From positions 1,054,001-1,118,000 of the forward strand of contig JANCIK010000011.1 of the NCBI GenBank assembly GCA_028532985.1: 64,000 nt of DNA, written 5' to 3'. Origin of the DNA: Stropharia rugosoannulata. Lineage: Eukaryota; Basidiomycota; Agaricomycetes; Agaricales; Strophariaceae. The position numbers and the translations under genes are program-made. Shown piece by piece: positions 21,460 to 33,911 of this stretch (within the stretch, counting starts at the first letter, position 1; each line of letters starts with the position of its first letter). The notes beneath the pieces were generated by a model. That model saw only the letters and a list, made by a program, of their open reading frames with translations. It was not told the DNA's origin and searched no databases.

Positions 21460-22798
21460 ATGCCTTCTGGAACTTCAAAGGTGAGTGTCTGTCTGTCAAC
21501 GTTCAAGACGTACTCAGTGCTCACCCTCTTGGTTCAAAAAAATATGCTAATTATCTAGACGACAATGAAGCGTATTCAACGCGAGATATCAGATCTGAAG
21601 AAAGAAGATCTGGGCCCAATATTGCTGCAGCCGGATGAGAGGAACATGACTTTGTGGAAAGGGAGCATCCCGGGTCCGGAGGGAAGCGTATACGAGGGTG
21701 GGGTGTTCAACGTAGAGATTACTCTCCCGGTCGACTATCCGTGAGTTGTCTTCATAATGAATTTATCTACCACATAACGCGTTGTACTTCCAGCTTTTCC
21801 GCGCCCAAAGTCGTGTTTAAGACCAAGTGAGTAGCTGCACTGCGTATCCTGCGCTGTGGGTCTCAACTGTGTTATGGTAACAGAATCTACCATATGAATG
21901 TGAGTTTACACTACTTTCTTGCCAAGTTTTCTAATCTTTAAATCACAAAAGATATCGGAACATGGAAACATTTGCATAGATATCCTTAAGCATAACTGGT
22001 CTCCCGCCCTCTCACTTTTCAAAGTCATGCTTTCACTTTCATCTCTTTTAACTGATCCAAATCCTAGTGAGTCTCATGTATATGTCGATCATTTACGAAT
22101 GCTGAAAGCCTACGCCTAATGTACAGAGGATCCATTAGGTACGTTGCCAGGCGCTTGCGCAGCGGATTCACCACTCATGATTTCTTTATCCTATCCCCAC
22201 CTAATACTTCGACATGTCTATCGATTCCCGTGGTCCGCATATACGCGGTCTTGCGTGTACAGTTCCATCGATTGCCCAACAGTATGGCAGGAACCGTAAA
22301 CAACATGATGCCACCGCTCGGCAATGGACGAAACAATTCGCTCAGCCGAAACCACCGCCGACAACAGGTACCCAAGTATCTGCTACGGTCCAATCTAGTA
22401 GAGCACAAGGGAAGAAGCGGGCAGACCCTCAACCGTCGATCATTGCAGGGACGGAAGCTGGTAGCTCGCAGTCAGTAGTAGCTCCCCTGCGACCATCCGC
22501 GTCGACCGCCGCACCAGGCGCCTCGGACACGGTGATTGTGCTAGACTCGGACGACGAGTCAGAAACAAGGCGGACAATGTCGGCCAGTTCAAGGCCGCAT
22601 AAGCGGAAGAGAAACGAGCGTAACACTCCGCCGATACGGACAGGCGAGGTACTAGAACTATTGGATTCCGACGAGGAAGAGCAGCTAGTGAAGAAGGCGC
22701 GACATCATAAGTCACAGAGCTTCACTGATGCGTCATCTGGTGGGACAAGTAGTACAAGGCCGGTTACGCAGCCCGGGGAGGTGATTGTAATTGATTAG
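21460..22798 (+). CDS. Ubiquitin-conjugating enzyme E2 with SIM-bearing C-terminal tail
   Basis: Seven exons (21460-21480, 21559-21740, 21794-21826, 21884-21899, 21952-22066, 22127-22138, 22263-22798) give 304 residues. Residues 1-155 are a full UBC fold: SIPGPEGSVYEGGVF, DYPFSAPKVVFKTKIYH, the active-site region NICIDILKHNWSPAL, then LLTDPNPKDPLVPSIAQQY. The catalytic cysteine is present. The usual HPN triad reads HMN, keeping the asparagine. The remaining 150 residues are low-complexity. They carry three hydrophobic-acidic motifs resembling SUMO-interaction motifs: DTVIVLDSDDE (about 216-226), EVLELLDSDEEE (about 255-267) and the C-terminal EVIVID. A basic stretch (RPHKRKRNER) could be a nuclear signal. 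The protein is converted by ATP-E1 charging and passes ubiquitin on with an E3. The tail suggests nuclear, SUMO-linked targeting, which is inference. Confidence 0.9.
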
Positions 22799-22898
22799 CT
22801 TTGTTGGTGTGAATGTGGTATCCTATAAAGCTATAATCACATTAAGTACAACCTGTCTAGTGTAATCACATTGCTCCTTATACACACAATGCAGGTGT

Positions 22899-25800
22899 TT
22901 ATTTAAACATTACACCTATGTAGATTTTATCAATGTTTTCACTTTTTACAAGAAAATCAAACTAAACTGACCTGTACAGTTCTTGGCACCGCACATACAA
23001 CGCATATAGATCAAGTCTCTTGCTTGTGGTTGTGGGCTTGACCTGTCTTTGTATTCTTCGTCATCGTCACTATTGTCGGTATTGTTGTCATCATCGTCAT
23101 CACCAGGGTAATCCCCTTGATAATTGAAGCAAATTTCTTCATTTGCCTCAATGTCTCTTAGAGAAAATATGACAAGCAAAGGCTTATCAATATTTCCTTC
23201 ATTAATGTAGCAGGCAAATAACCTGCTATTTGGATCACAAGAGTGATTCTGTGCTTAAATGAATTCCTGGTACAACAAGTCTGAGGTGATTTTAGATGCT
23301 TACTAAAAATCTGGTGAACTAAAAATGGAATTAGCAAAATGCCCACATTAGGTACAAACAAGCCCTTACATTTCCAGCATGATATGCATCAACAGTAAAT
23401 TTATTGGTCCAATCTTCAGTATCTTTCTTGAGATGATGAAAATCAATATCAAAAAGATAAGTGCGGCCGAATTTATTGTATTTTCTATCCGATGTCGGGT
23501 GAGCTATCAATGTTAAATAGCTTGAGAGAACCTACATTCCTCGCTCATGGGCGACGACGTCTGTAATAAGCTCGCCGGAGTAAATCCCGATAAAGGATCC
23601 TGTCGGTATTTTCTTCGTTGCAAATACACCTACCATTTTTTGTGTCAGTACAGCCTTAAATACGGAATCCCGGAGGTGGCGCACCCCATCCTTTATTAGC
23701 TGTTTTACGGATGGCAACTGAAACCTTTCTTCCATGCTGCACAACCTTATTTAACGATCAATATACCGTATAGACATATAGGGGAAATTACATACCCGAT
23801 TTCGACATTCATCTCCGCAACCGCACAGATCATTGCACTCGAATATAGGATATCCTGGGATCTGGAGCTTCCCTGTTTTGTCATAAGCAAATTCAAGGTT
23901 CGGGTCCTGACAGGCTTCACGTTGCCGTTTCAGACAAGCACAAGTTTTTGACTTGGGGTTGCAGGCTCCCTTGCACGAGCATTTGACAAGATTCTCAATA
24001 TCTGGACGTGGTACACCCTCGCCTAGCCACATTTCATTCGTATAGTAGAACTCCCAAGGCGGGGTCGATTCACTATCAACTTCATTCTGTACTTCAATCT
24101 TCGGCGCCTCAGGCTCGTCCTGGACAGTGTTTTCCAGGATGACGGCCTCCAGCACATCTCGCATTGCGGGCATCGACCGTAGGTACTCTGGCGAATCATT
24201 TACGTAATCTTGAAAATTGTGGGGAAGGTCGCGCGCGAATCTACACCTGCGCAGGATCCCTTTCTGCTCTGCCAGGTAATCCTTCATGGTAATAGCTTGG
24301 AAACCACCATACACCTTACGGGACGGGAGAGCAATAGTGTCACCGCTTTCTTTGTCTTGAGTAATAACCAGATCCTCGTCCTCCTCTGGAGTTTCTGGCC
24401 AATGTTCGCTGGCGTCCGACCTCGATGATCTGCGTGATGACTCCCCAGAAGCGGTGGTCAAGGTTGTATCTACGACCACATTGTCTATTTCCTCATTTTC
24501 ATCGACGTCCATGCTGACGTTAGTCTTGTCATCCTCGAATAAAGCTTGAACCTCCCGCATAGCTTCGTCGTCTGATACTGTAGAAGTTCGTTCTCGTTTA
24601 GGCAAGCCAAACTCTCTAGCCATACTGTCGCTTATGATCCGCGCGGCAGATCTGGAACTGAACTCTCGCGGCGTTCGACGTTCAATGTTTGAAGCGGGGG
24701 GACGTCTTTCTATGCTTGACATCATAGTTGAGTCAATGGACCGCCTCAATTGATGTTGACGAGGGGATGGCAAATCCTGTGATTGGATAGGGGAGTGATG
24801 GGTAGATCGTGGCTGCTGGAGCGACATGAGAGTCGGCATTTGACTTGATGAGTTGGTGGTGCCTATAGGAAACTGCTGGTCTACCGGGGCATCAGAGTTA
24901 TGAACAAAATCGGATGCCGAGGCAGCGGAAGACGATGCCCCGCGGGTGATTGGATCCGGACTGTTAGATAAAAGGGGCAGGGCCATTTTTTCAACTTCTA
25001 TCTCAGCGACGTTAAGGCCATCTATGCTAACACTTTGTAAAACAGAGGTCGACGGTCGAATGGACTTATGTCCAGAAGTGCTTGCTCCACCAGAAGGAGC
25101 CGACTTCGGTCTCTGTTCAAGGATTTGTTCCGACACAGATGTGGCTTCGGATGGTAGGTCAGGCATGCGCGCGTCGTCCAAGCGAGGGGACGCTGACGTG
25201 GGCGGAGGCGATGGTTGGATCTGACCGGCGAATGGCTCACCAATATCGGATTTTGGTGAGCTAGATGCACGTATCATAACATTCGCTAGGGCAGTCGTAC
25301 AGTTAGACAGTAAATGAGAATATGACGGCTTCTTGTTCATACCTGGAAACGACGTTACTTCCGACATTTCAACCGCCTTCTCTTTCCCTTTAATGGACGA
25401 CAGGAGAGACGTAAACGCCTTGCTACTGTCTTTCGCCTTTTTCAAGTCGGACATCTCCTTATTCCCATCCTTTGTGGCTGTCGAAGGATTTCGCGAATGT
25501 GCCCCCTTAACTCGACGTTTGGGAGCATTTGCCTGACTCACAGCATTAAGGGCCTCTGCTAAAGACAGAGTCCCGGCGATATTTTGCGCAAGATTAGCCG
25601 ATGTACGCTCCAGAACCTGGAGACTGGTTATAAAGATGGTCTGCACTCTTAACGATGCACTCACCGGTATTAGTTGTTGAGTGGAAGGAGCATCTGCAGA
25701 AGGCGCAATATTGTCCATGTTTTGGGTGGGGATAACACTCAAAGCATCGCTTAGCTTGCTCATATCAATACTACCTTGCGAGTTGTCGTCATCTGATGCC

Positions 25801-27157
25801 CCGTTTTCAGGGGAAGAAGGATATCGTTTTCTAAGAAAGGATACCGACTTTACAGCAGCTTGCGTTGAAAATGATTTTCTGTGTATTGGTGACAGATTTA
25901 CAAGCGGCGTAGGAATTGCCCTTGCTCCGGGTAGGTTGAATACAGGTTTTTTAACCTGAATTTTCGTCGGCGAGGTTTGAGGAGAAGAGATAGACGGTGA
26001 AGGGTGATCAACTTTGCTACTCGGTGTTGTGTTTGTTTGTGGTGGTGATGTAGGAATAGTTGACGACCGGGAATCCTGATTGGTTTCCTTGCTCGGAGTG
26101 AAAGTCAGAGCTGCCAAGGCATCAGGGACTACCTCCATTGCATCTGAGTGAAGAGTTCTGCGAGGCGCTGGTGTGGTAGGCTCAGCTTGCCCATCAGGAA
26201 GATGTTCCTTCATCAGGGAGTACAGTACACTCTTCTGAGGTGCTCGCTCTTCTTCACTGTCTGTAATAGTTATCACCTCTGGGGGCGGCTTAGACTTGGG
26301 CTTCAATCCGCCCGACCCAACAGTACTTTTCCTGGCGCTATAAAATACAGACGATGTGCTCGGCTTGTGAGATATAAATGCTTTGCCTTTAGCCGGTTTA
26401 GAACGAGCCACTGGTTCTGAATCATCGGAGGATATTTCAATAATTTCTGTGGGCTTTTCTGATAGACATTTTCAGTACGTTAACGAGTAAAGGGTTTACC
26501 GACACACTCACTGTTCGAATTTCCGTCACTTGTCTTTCGAAAAGTTGACCCTCCTTCTCGTTTGTTCGACGAGTTACTTGAACCGGGCTTTGGCATGTAA
26601 TTAGAGAGTAGCCCCTTTCTGCTCGTCAATGTACTGGCGGGACGCGAGGTGGTATGAGAAGGTTGCGACCGGTATACGGTGGGGACGCTGGGCGTTGTAT
26701 TAACCAGTCGAGATGGTCCTGCATGTGTTGACGAGCCTGGTGGTTGGCGCGAAGCCCCTGGATCCTATCTCATGTTCTGGCGTGCCAATAGGAATTTGAC
26801 AAAACATACCTTGCGCAGATATCTTTGCGGGCATAGCACGTCGCGACAGTGCCACCTCCATCCTACCAGAAGCCCCGTGTCGAGGTCGCTTTACTGGCGA
26901 TGCTCGCGTCGATCGTCCTTCATCATCTTTGCGCTTTCGAGCTTGACTATCCTGACGATGACCACTAACTTGGCGATTTCTATCCGGGGAGAGCGATCCA
27001 TTGTTGTTCTCAAATACAGAGTGCTCGCCGTCGGACGAATCGTCGCCTGCGTCTAGCCAGTAGTAGATAGAAATTATGAATAGAAATTATAGGTCATTGA
27101 TACTAACTCACCCTGAATTGTTTCCCATGATGGAGGAGTAGGCGCTTGTCGAAACAT
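22899..27157 (-). CDS. SUV39/Clr4-type histone H3 lysine-9 methyltransferase
   Basis: Ten exons: 27157-27112, 27052-26810, 26757-26512, 26458-23796, 23745-23685, 23629-23536, 23484-23370, 23318-23304, 23248-22972 and 22915-22899. They give 1258 residues in one frame. The pre-SET zinc cluster lies near residues 1010-1066 (KCSCKGACNPKSKTCACL, then FECNDLCGCGDECRNRV). The SET domain follows: GWGVFATKKIPTGSFIGIY, YNKFGRTYLFDIDF, and FTRFL-NHSCDPN split over a 15-nt exon. An acidic insert precedes the post-SET CMCGAKNCTG. The first 950 residues look disordered, with two SIM-like motifs (EIIEISSDDSE near 183, EVITITDSEEE near 239). I see no chromodomain. Family role: S-adenosylmethionine-dependent H3K9 methylation for heterochromatin. 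It is convergent with the E2 gene, 100 bp apart. Confidence 0.92.
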
Positions 27158-27832
27158 ATTCGGATATTCTGCGTGAATGCTTAAAAATATTTATTCCGGA
27201 GTGCTGCAAAGGCCCTTTGAAACTAAGTCAACTGGCAAGATTTGGACACGATACAACAGTATACAGAATTACTGTAGCCAGCCTGTCTCCCAGACTCCCA
27301 AAGATACAAGCGCCTCGTTAATCGTGACGAAATTTGGGACAATATAAGAGTTCGCAAGAAAATATAAGAAGAAGACAAGTTGAGTAAAAGGTTGTAAAAG
27401 GCAAGTAAAGGGATTATCCTGGCAGAACCCTCACGCGCGTGCGGCTTGCCGGCCCGAAATAATCTTCCTCCACGTGAAATCGACATGATCTAAGCATATC
27501 TTTGCATAATCTATTTGTAATCTCTACATGAAAACCAAACGAACAACCTGCTACGTGCGAGTCAGAGAGACCTCAGGTGTCTTTAAGCAGTGTCTGATTG
27601 GTTAATTCATCCACCAATACTCAGAGGTAGAAGAAACGCTGTACGGCTAAATAGTAAAATAAAAATATACAAGTATGTAACATTTGAGTAACATGCAAGC
27701 AATACACAAGTCCCGGCTTCAAAGACCTCGGGCTCGCCTCAGACCCTCCGCCAAAATCCCCGCCAACACATAAATGTGGGATATTGGAGGGATAAACTGT
27801 AACATATGAAGCGTCATGAATTATTAGTTCAA
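27158..27832. other. Intergenic, no gene seen
   Basis: The promoter side of the methyltransferase and the 3' flank of the CorA-like gene meet here. Frames present are short and without domain content. Confidence 0.6.
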
Positions 27833-30378
27833 TCAAATAGTGAAATCTTGCAGTGAATCGGTAGTAATCCTTGTTTGTGGCTTTCTCCTTTCATTTCTAA
27901 TTCTTTTTCTTTCAAGGAGCGTTGAGAGGAGCACTGCAGGCCACCAAATACGCTGCCATACGTCTAATTGTTTGAAGCCGGGCCGGAACTTGGTATTTGT
28001 ACCCAGTAGACCACCCTCGTCGAATCGTACCCCGTCAGTGTTATCCTCCACAGAAGGGTCTGGTATCTGAATTTGATATGCAACAATTATCCAGACGGTC
28101 AGCACTGTGAGCGGTATAGCTGCTGCTATATATCTCCCAAGAGTTGGGATGGAGCCCGGGGCAATCTCATTGACATTCATCCCGAAAACTGCCTGAAAGT
28201 GCCGTGAGATGCATATCTCAAGCATTATCGCAGGCGAGTAGCTTACCGCAACAAAGCCTGCAGGCGCAAAAGCCATAGTGAGGTACGAAATCTGTTTGAT
28301 AGCTACCTTCCCCCGTCAGATGTGAGTTGCCTATACCCTTATTTCAACACGCACCTGCACTATCTTTCATAGACGCTTCGGTAAGTTTCTGCACTCGCTT
28401 GCTGTCCTCAATATTTGCCATACTAAAAGTCTGCAACGCAACCATATTGGCATAATAAATGAGGTACGACATGATGGATTACACACCAAATCCATGACAT
28501 TCTTCACCCGTTTATCCACCATATCTCTACTCTGTTCAAGGCGGTGGATCTCGGTGAGCATGTTACCACACTCCCTTTCCATCGTCTCACTCGCTTGTAA
28601 TCGGGCATTCACTTCTTCGAGATCTTCAAGTTCGTCCGGTCTTCTTTGAAGTCCCGGATTTCGGGTATGCCGTACAAATTCGACGGTCTTCGTGAAGTCC
28701 TCCAGCAGCGTTTCAAAATGCAGTAGGTGTGCACGAATGACATGCAACTCGTGAGACAGTTGCATGTCGTTAGTCTGCATGACCTGAGTCTCAAGGAAGC
28801 AGACGTGGTTGTATAAATGTTCCAGAGCCTCATCCCAGGAGTACAGTGGATACCAGAGAAGGCAAATAAGCACGAACGTCGGGTCTTCGGTGCCTTTGAA
28901 TATATTATTCCAGTACACCGAACGGCCCGCGGCTTGAACTCGAGAGTGCAGTGTTCTTGCTGAAGTAGCGTGGCTGTGGGTACTGGGGTGCAGCGAAATT
29001 ATCGTATTACGATTCCGCGAGCGTACCATGTGCAATGCAAATTGGTCTGCGAGCAGTGCAATGTTCCGCGACGGTAGAAGAAGGGGAGATCTGGTATCGA
29101 TTGTCATACTGCCGTTGTCTTCCATTATGTCATTTACGGGAGTGGATATAGGCCGCACAAACGTGAGGGTGATAGTGATGTCTGTTTAATGTTGGTAAGA
29201 GTTGAACACTGAGCAACTTGAGAACGTACGGTCGGACTCATAGGGTACCAAATTCGTTTGATGACGCGATGGTATCCATCCCATAGTGGATGAGAAGAAA
29301 AAGGGCTCAAGGTTATAACGCGTTCCTAGCACCCTCATAGCGTTTCCTGTCAGGCCCCCAACAAACAATGCACGGACATGAACATTGGCCGATCGCTACG
29401 TCCACATAAACTAAAAGTTCAAGGTTTCAACCATTCCACGTACCTCTTTCTGCATCTCTTTCCAGTGCTCCTCCACTGTGCAGTTATCGATAAATAACTT
29501 CCCAACATCGATAAATGAAGCGTCATTCATGACGTCCAGGCGGTGAATGATACAAAGATCGGAATAGTGATCAGTCAAATTCAATAGATTTGCCTTTCTT
29601 TGCTGCCTCGGCGTCCAGTTCGGATAGAGGGACTGGGGATATTCGCACCAGCAGTTCTCTTGGTCCGACAACTCTTGATGATCGCATGTTGAGGTGAACA
29701 GAGAAACACTGCTGTCTGGATCCTGGGTATGGCCCAAGTTAAACTGTTTCGAGTTGAGCAAAATATTTTATATGGGGAGGTGAATTTATCTGTACATCAT
29801 CATCGATATCGACGAAGGGCCACGGTGCTAACCAAGATACTTTAGTTGAAGGCTCGGCGGTTGTTGGTTAGCACGTAAGCTTACCTGAAGGTGCAGCGTG
29901 TCTGTGTCGCGGTGTAGGAACTTTGTGAGATGATGCAGATGCTTCCTTCTCTGACAGGATCGGCCGGTGCATCCTTTGTTATACCTGAAATTATGATTCT
30001 GTCAAGAAATCGTCCTGCGAATTTAAGTACTTAGTCAAGCCCCAACTGTCAACCATTTCACTTGACCGCAGAAATACGGCTAACCTTGACCCAGACTCAC
30101 TAAAAATGATTCCTTTACCAGTTATCTGTAGCGTAGCGTAGGTTGCAAGCGATGTCAATGTGGAGGATAGTAGGTGTGTGTAGCAAGTGTGTAGCAGACG
30201 GTGCAGTAACTGGACACGTGTGAACTATGTAGGTAGGAACTTGTGAAACTAATGGCTGTAAATGCACCAAGTCAACATCCTTACATTTGATTAGATCAGC
30301 TACCCAATCCCGATAACGTGCCAGAGCGGATTGGAACTGCATTACTTGGAACATACAGTTCACCTCAGGGCAACTCAT
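27833..30378 (-). pseudogene. CorA-like magnesium-transporter family protein, probably frameshifted
   Basis: Confident exons on the minus strand are about 29761-29444, 29395-29230, 29181-28487, 28430-28355, 28302-28247 and 28192-27833, which join in phase. The C-terminal part carries the family block TFSMANIEDSKRVQKL, SYLTMAFAPAGFVAAVFGMN, with the GMN signature after the first membrane helix, then a second hydrophobic helix (IPLTVLTVWIIVAYQI). Upstream coding pieces (VDSWGLTKYLNSQ near 30030; SHKVPTPRHRHAAPS near 29910; APWPFVDIDDD near 29820) fit the family N-terminus. However, the frame ending HIKYF at about 29765 and the frame starting LLNSKQFNLGH at about 29756 differ by one base with no intron possible between them. 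Either a one-base indel has disabled the gene or the sequence has an error. The ATG at 30378 is tentative. Confidence 0.7.
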
Positions 30379-33300
30379 GCTCCTATGTATGAAGTTTTAG
30401 CTAGACATCTCCCGCCGCGTAATATTTTTTAGTTGAATAGTGTATTGTATGGATACAGTACTGTCAGTACATTCCCAAGCATGTCTTGACTCTTGCGGAC
30501 TCGATTATTTTCAAGACAGACTGAACCTGAAACAACTTGAAATAAATCTAGGGTTGCCTTTGTGTATAGATGCACAAAGCAGACCCTGGCATGAACATGT
30601 CTTCAAACTCTTGAGCTTTTCCTGTGATATTGTAGAGATCTTAATTATATCTGTCAAGAGAAAAGTCAATGGTTCTGCACAATTTGCACAATAGATGCAT
30701 CTGGAGTACACCAAAAACAGAGCAATCCGACATGTTAGCGTCTAGTTAAACATGTAAAATTATTCCGCCTTGAATTGGGTTGGACGCTATTTTGGCTGTG
30801 TCAGCAAAGAAGATCATTATGTATGTTCTCAGCCCCGACAGTGACAACATTGGTCTTTTAGTAATGCATGCGAGTCCGTGAGTAGAACTTTGCTCGAAAA
30901 TGGTCTCTTGAGAATTAGTGTGTTGTTACTCGCGGTGGACTAAACAGCCTGCTGTTCAATTGTGTGGTACATTGAAAATATGAACAAAAACAAGAATAAA
31001 CATATATCTTGATGTATATTATGTCTGGTATTTCTGCCTAAACCTCGAAGCATGCACTCGGAGAATGTAACGTTGTATTGCCATAGTATAAAATCCATTG
31101 TAATATGTGTAGTTACTTATAGAAGAAGTTGACTTCGCTGGAGAACACAGATACTAACGGGGACAGACATACCCATTCACACTTTTCTATCCCAGAGTGC
31201 TGGGACAGCAATGAAATATTCGTAGGCCAACATGGCACACATGACCAGTGGCCTTCTTTAATCTCATACAACCCCCAACTCCAGATTGAACCGGTTTTAA
31301 AAGGCGTATACATTCTCAATATTAGCACTGTATACTGCTAAAGCCGCCCAATTGTCCAAAGAACTTATGTATCAAAAGTGTAACCGACACCATCGGCACC
31401 CACGACTGTATTCTCGTACATGCAAATTTACACTTCAGACCTATTATTTGGAACGATGTTGCAGACAAGTACTTAGGTGGAATCATCATAAGCTGGCGAT
31501 AGCATGCTCTGCGACTAAGAGCTGAAATACAATGGTTTTACACACAAAAAAAAAGTTCAACCCCTCAGTGACCCTGGGAGGTTGATATCGCCACTTTATT
31601 TACTGCTTTACTGCATAAGCATATGAGTTAACTCAACTCCCCTGTCTGCAGGCTGCTCCCCTCGGCGTTGATAAGACCTTCCATGTGATATCTATTTATA
31701 AATTATCAGCGAGTTGGATAAATATACACTGGGCGTAAGCAAGAGTGCGCGTTGCCAGCTACAACCTGCTACAGCCTGCTACCACGTGTATCTATTACAA
31801 AATAACTAGAACGTCTTTTTATCCGTGGATTGTGGACTTTTTTTGACCCATAGATATCGAGACCTTCCTCTTCTTAAGATAACATGCTTACTTGCAATGA
31901 AGATCGTCCAAAAATGGACATCATTGAACCATTTATAGACGGTGCTCTGAAACTGCCGATCGTAGGCGGCAACGGCATGCTATTATGTGTACTTTTCGCC
32001 GCCTGCTTCAATATAGTTAATTACAACTTGACAACATATACCGCCGGTAGCAAACGCCATTGATTTAGAACTGTCGCAAATACTGTCGGTTGTAGGTTTG
32101 TATCTGTGCCGCCGAGCCATTTATCAATCCTGGCTTTGTCATAACGCAATCGTGTTATTGTAAACACTAATACAATATGGCGATAGAAATACAGATCCGT
32201 GTGGGTCCTGTGGTATATATATGCGTATGCTAACTCAGCTATTTAAATCCCTGCATTCCTTGGGACCGGCACATGTGGCATGTGCACTGCTAGCACGTCG
32301 ATGATATTTCTAGATGCATTCCAGAACACGTCAATTGGAGAAGTATGTCAGAGCATTGGTCATGCTTTAGAGTTGAACTCTCAGGATCTCATGTGTATAC
32401 AGTACTATTGTAATGTACCTGTTGGACAATGTTTTATTCTGGGACTGCTGCGTAGACTCCCGGTGATCATTGCAAGATTATGTTCTGTCAGTGTTATAAT
32501 TTCCTTGATTCCCTTTCTGATAATGATAATCCTGGAATCTGCATTTTTTGGATCGCTTCATATCCAGACTTATCTCACTGTGACTGATTTCGAGAGCCAT
32601 CTGGATTCCCCATTCACGGACCTGGCAAGACATTGAGTTAATGTGCTATCACTGTATGTATATCTTCACTTTTTTATCAATCTGTGCTAAACTTGTCTTA
32701 ATTCAAATCGCCTACATATGGTTTCTTGTTTCTTGACCACTAGCCTTTAAGGGAAAACTAGCCTGTGGATTAAACTATGCGCCGCATTTCTCCCGGCTTC
32801 TCAAATAAATTGTGCACTCGTGCAGTACAGCCTGTAAAGAACGGGACTTAGTAGCATGCACTACTATCTGTTATATTTCATATCAAACAGACCAACGCAG
32901 AAATAACTGCAGAATCAACTATAAGTAGTCGATGACAGTGGGTGGGTGAAAGTACCTATTGATAGAAGAACGGAAGGCCGTAGATTCCATTTGCGTAGAG
33001 ATGATTGACATTTATTCCCGAGGTGTCCGACGCACTCCTTCAAGATGTATGGAGAAAGCAGAAGAAGGTCGCTGGAAAGGTGGCCTATGATGAAGGCTGT
33101 AGAACCGAAAAGTACGGGTGGTTGAAGTGATGGCCGTTAAGATAAGGCATAGCTTGTGGAACAGATGAGGGATTGGAAGTGCGCTGGCACATGCTGACAA
33201 CCCACGATTGATAAGAAGGCAGTGAGGTGGCAGATATGTGCCAATCACAGTTAATACTACATATGACCAGGGTCTTACTACCTAGGCATTCAGCAGCTAT

Positions 33301-33911
33301 CAAGGAGATTCGGGGTGGATGTGGACTCGTGCGATTTATACATAGTATATCGCACATATAAGCCGGCGATACGGAAAGCTCAGGCACGAACTTGCAGCCA
33401 CGAACATAGCTCCATGTCCGCGTAGTGTAGCCGAAACGTTGGGTCCCCAGTCGGACACTGTTAATATATGTACATATGTATAGCAGAGTGCTGAGAAAGT
33501 ATGGAGTTTGATGGTTATTGCAGAGGGCTTTATGTCAACTTTATGTATGTGAACTTGGGATAGTGATGGGCGCCCGGCGCCAAGGCGTAGTATCACGCCA
33601 AGGTGTATATACACGTGACTGGAGAAGGCTGGTGCCTCGGTCGGTACCTCTTCCTTCGCTCGAATGGGCGACGGACTGTCGTAATTCCTTTCCTCAGAAT
33701 TCCTCTCATCCCACACATATCCTTCCTATTCCACAATCACCTAACTTGACAAACTATACCCCCTACTGCCTTGAATCCACTCGAACGACCTCATAACGAC
33801 CTTTTCTCATAACTCGCACGACCTGGCTTTATCGCACTGGAAGATACCACCCACACGTACCCACCTGCATCTTCAAGCACCATAACCGCAACCCCGAGAC
33901 GGAGGGATGCC
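30379..33911. other. Long gene-poor stretch
   Basis: About 3.5 kb with no gene I can support. The largest isolated frame, 32280-32636 (118 codons, with a hydrophobic stretch near its middle), lacks recognisable domain or splice context. The last 900 bp should hold the promoter of the OPT transporter. Confidence 0.5.

Noticed and set aside
32280..32636. Plus-strand frame of 118 codons with hydrophobic stretch
   Set aside because: Isolated in a 3.5-kb gene-poor stretch, no recognisable family, no splice signals; kept only as a note in the region entry.
33336..33716. Minus-strand frame of 126 codons upstream of the OPT gene
   Set aside because: Composition is not protein-like and it lies in the expected OPT promoter.
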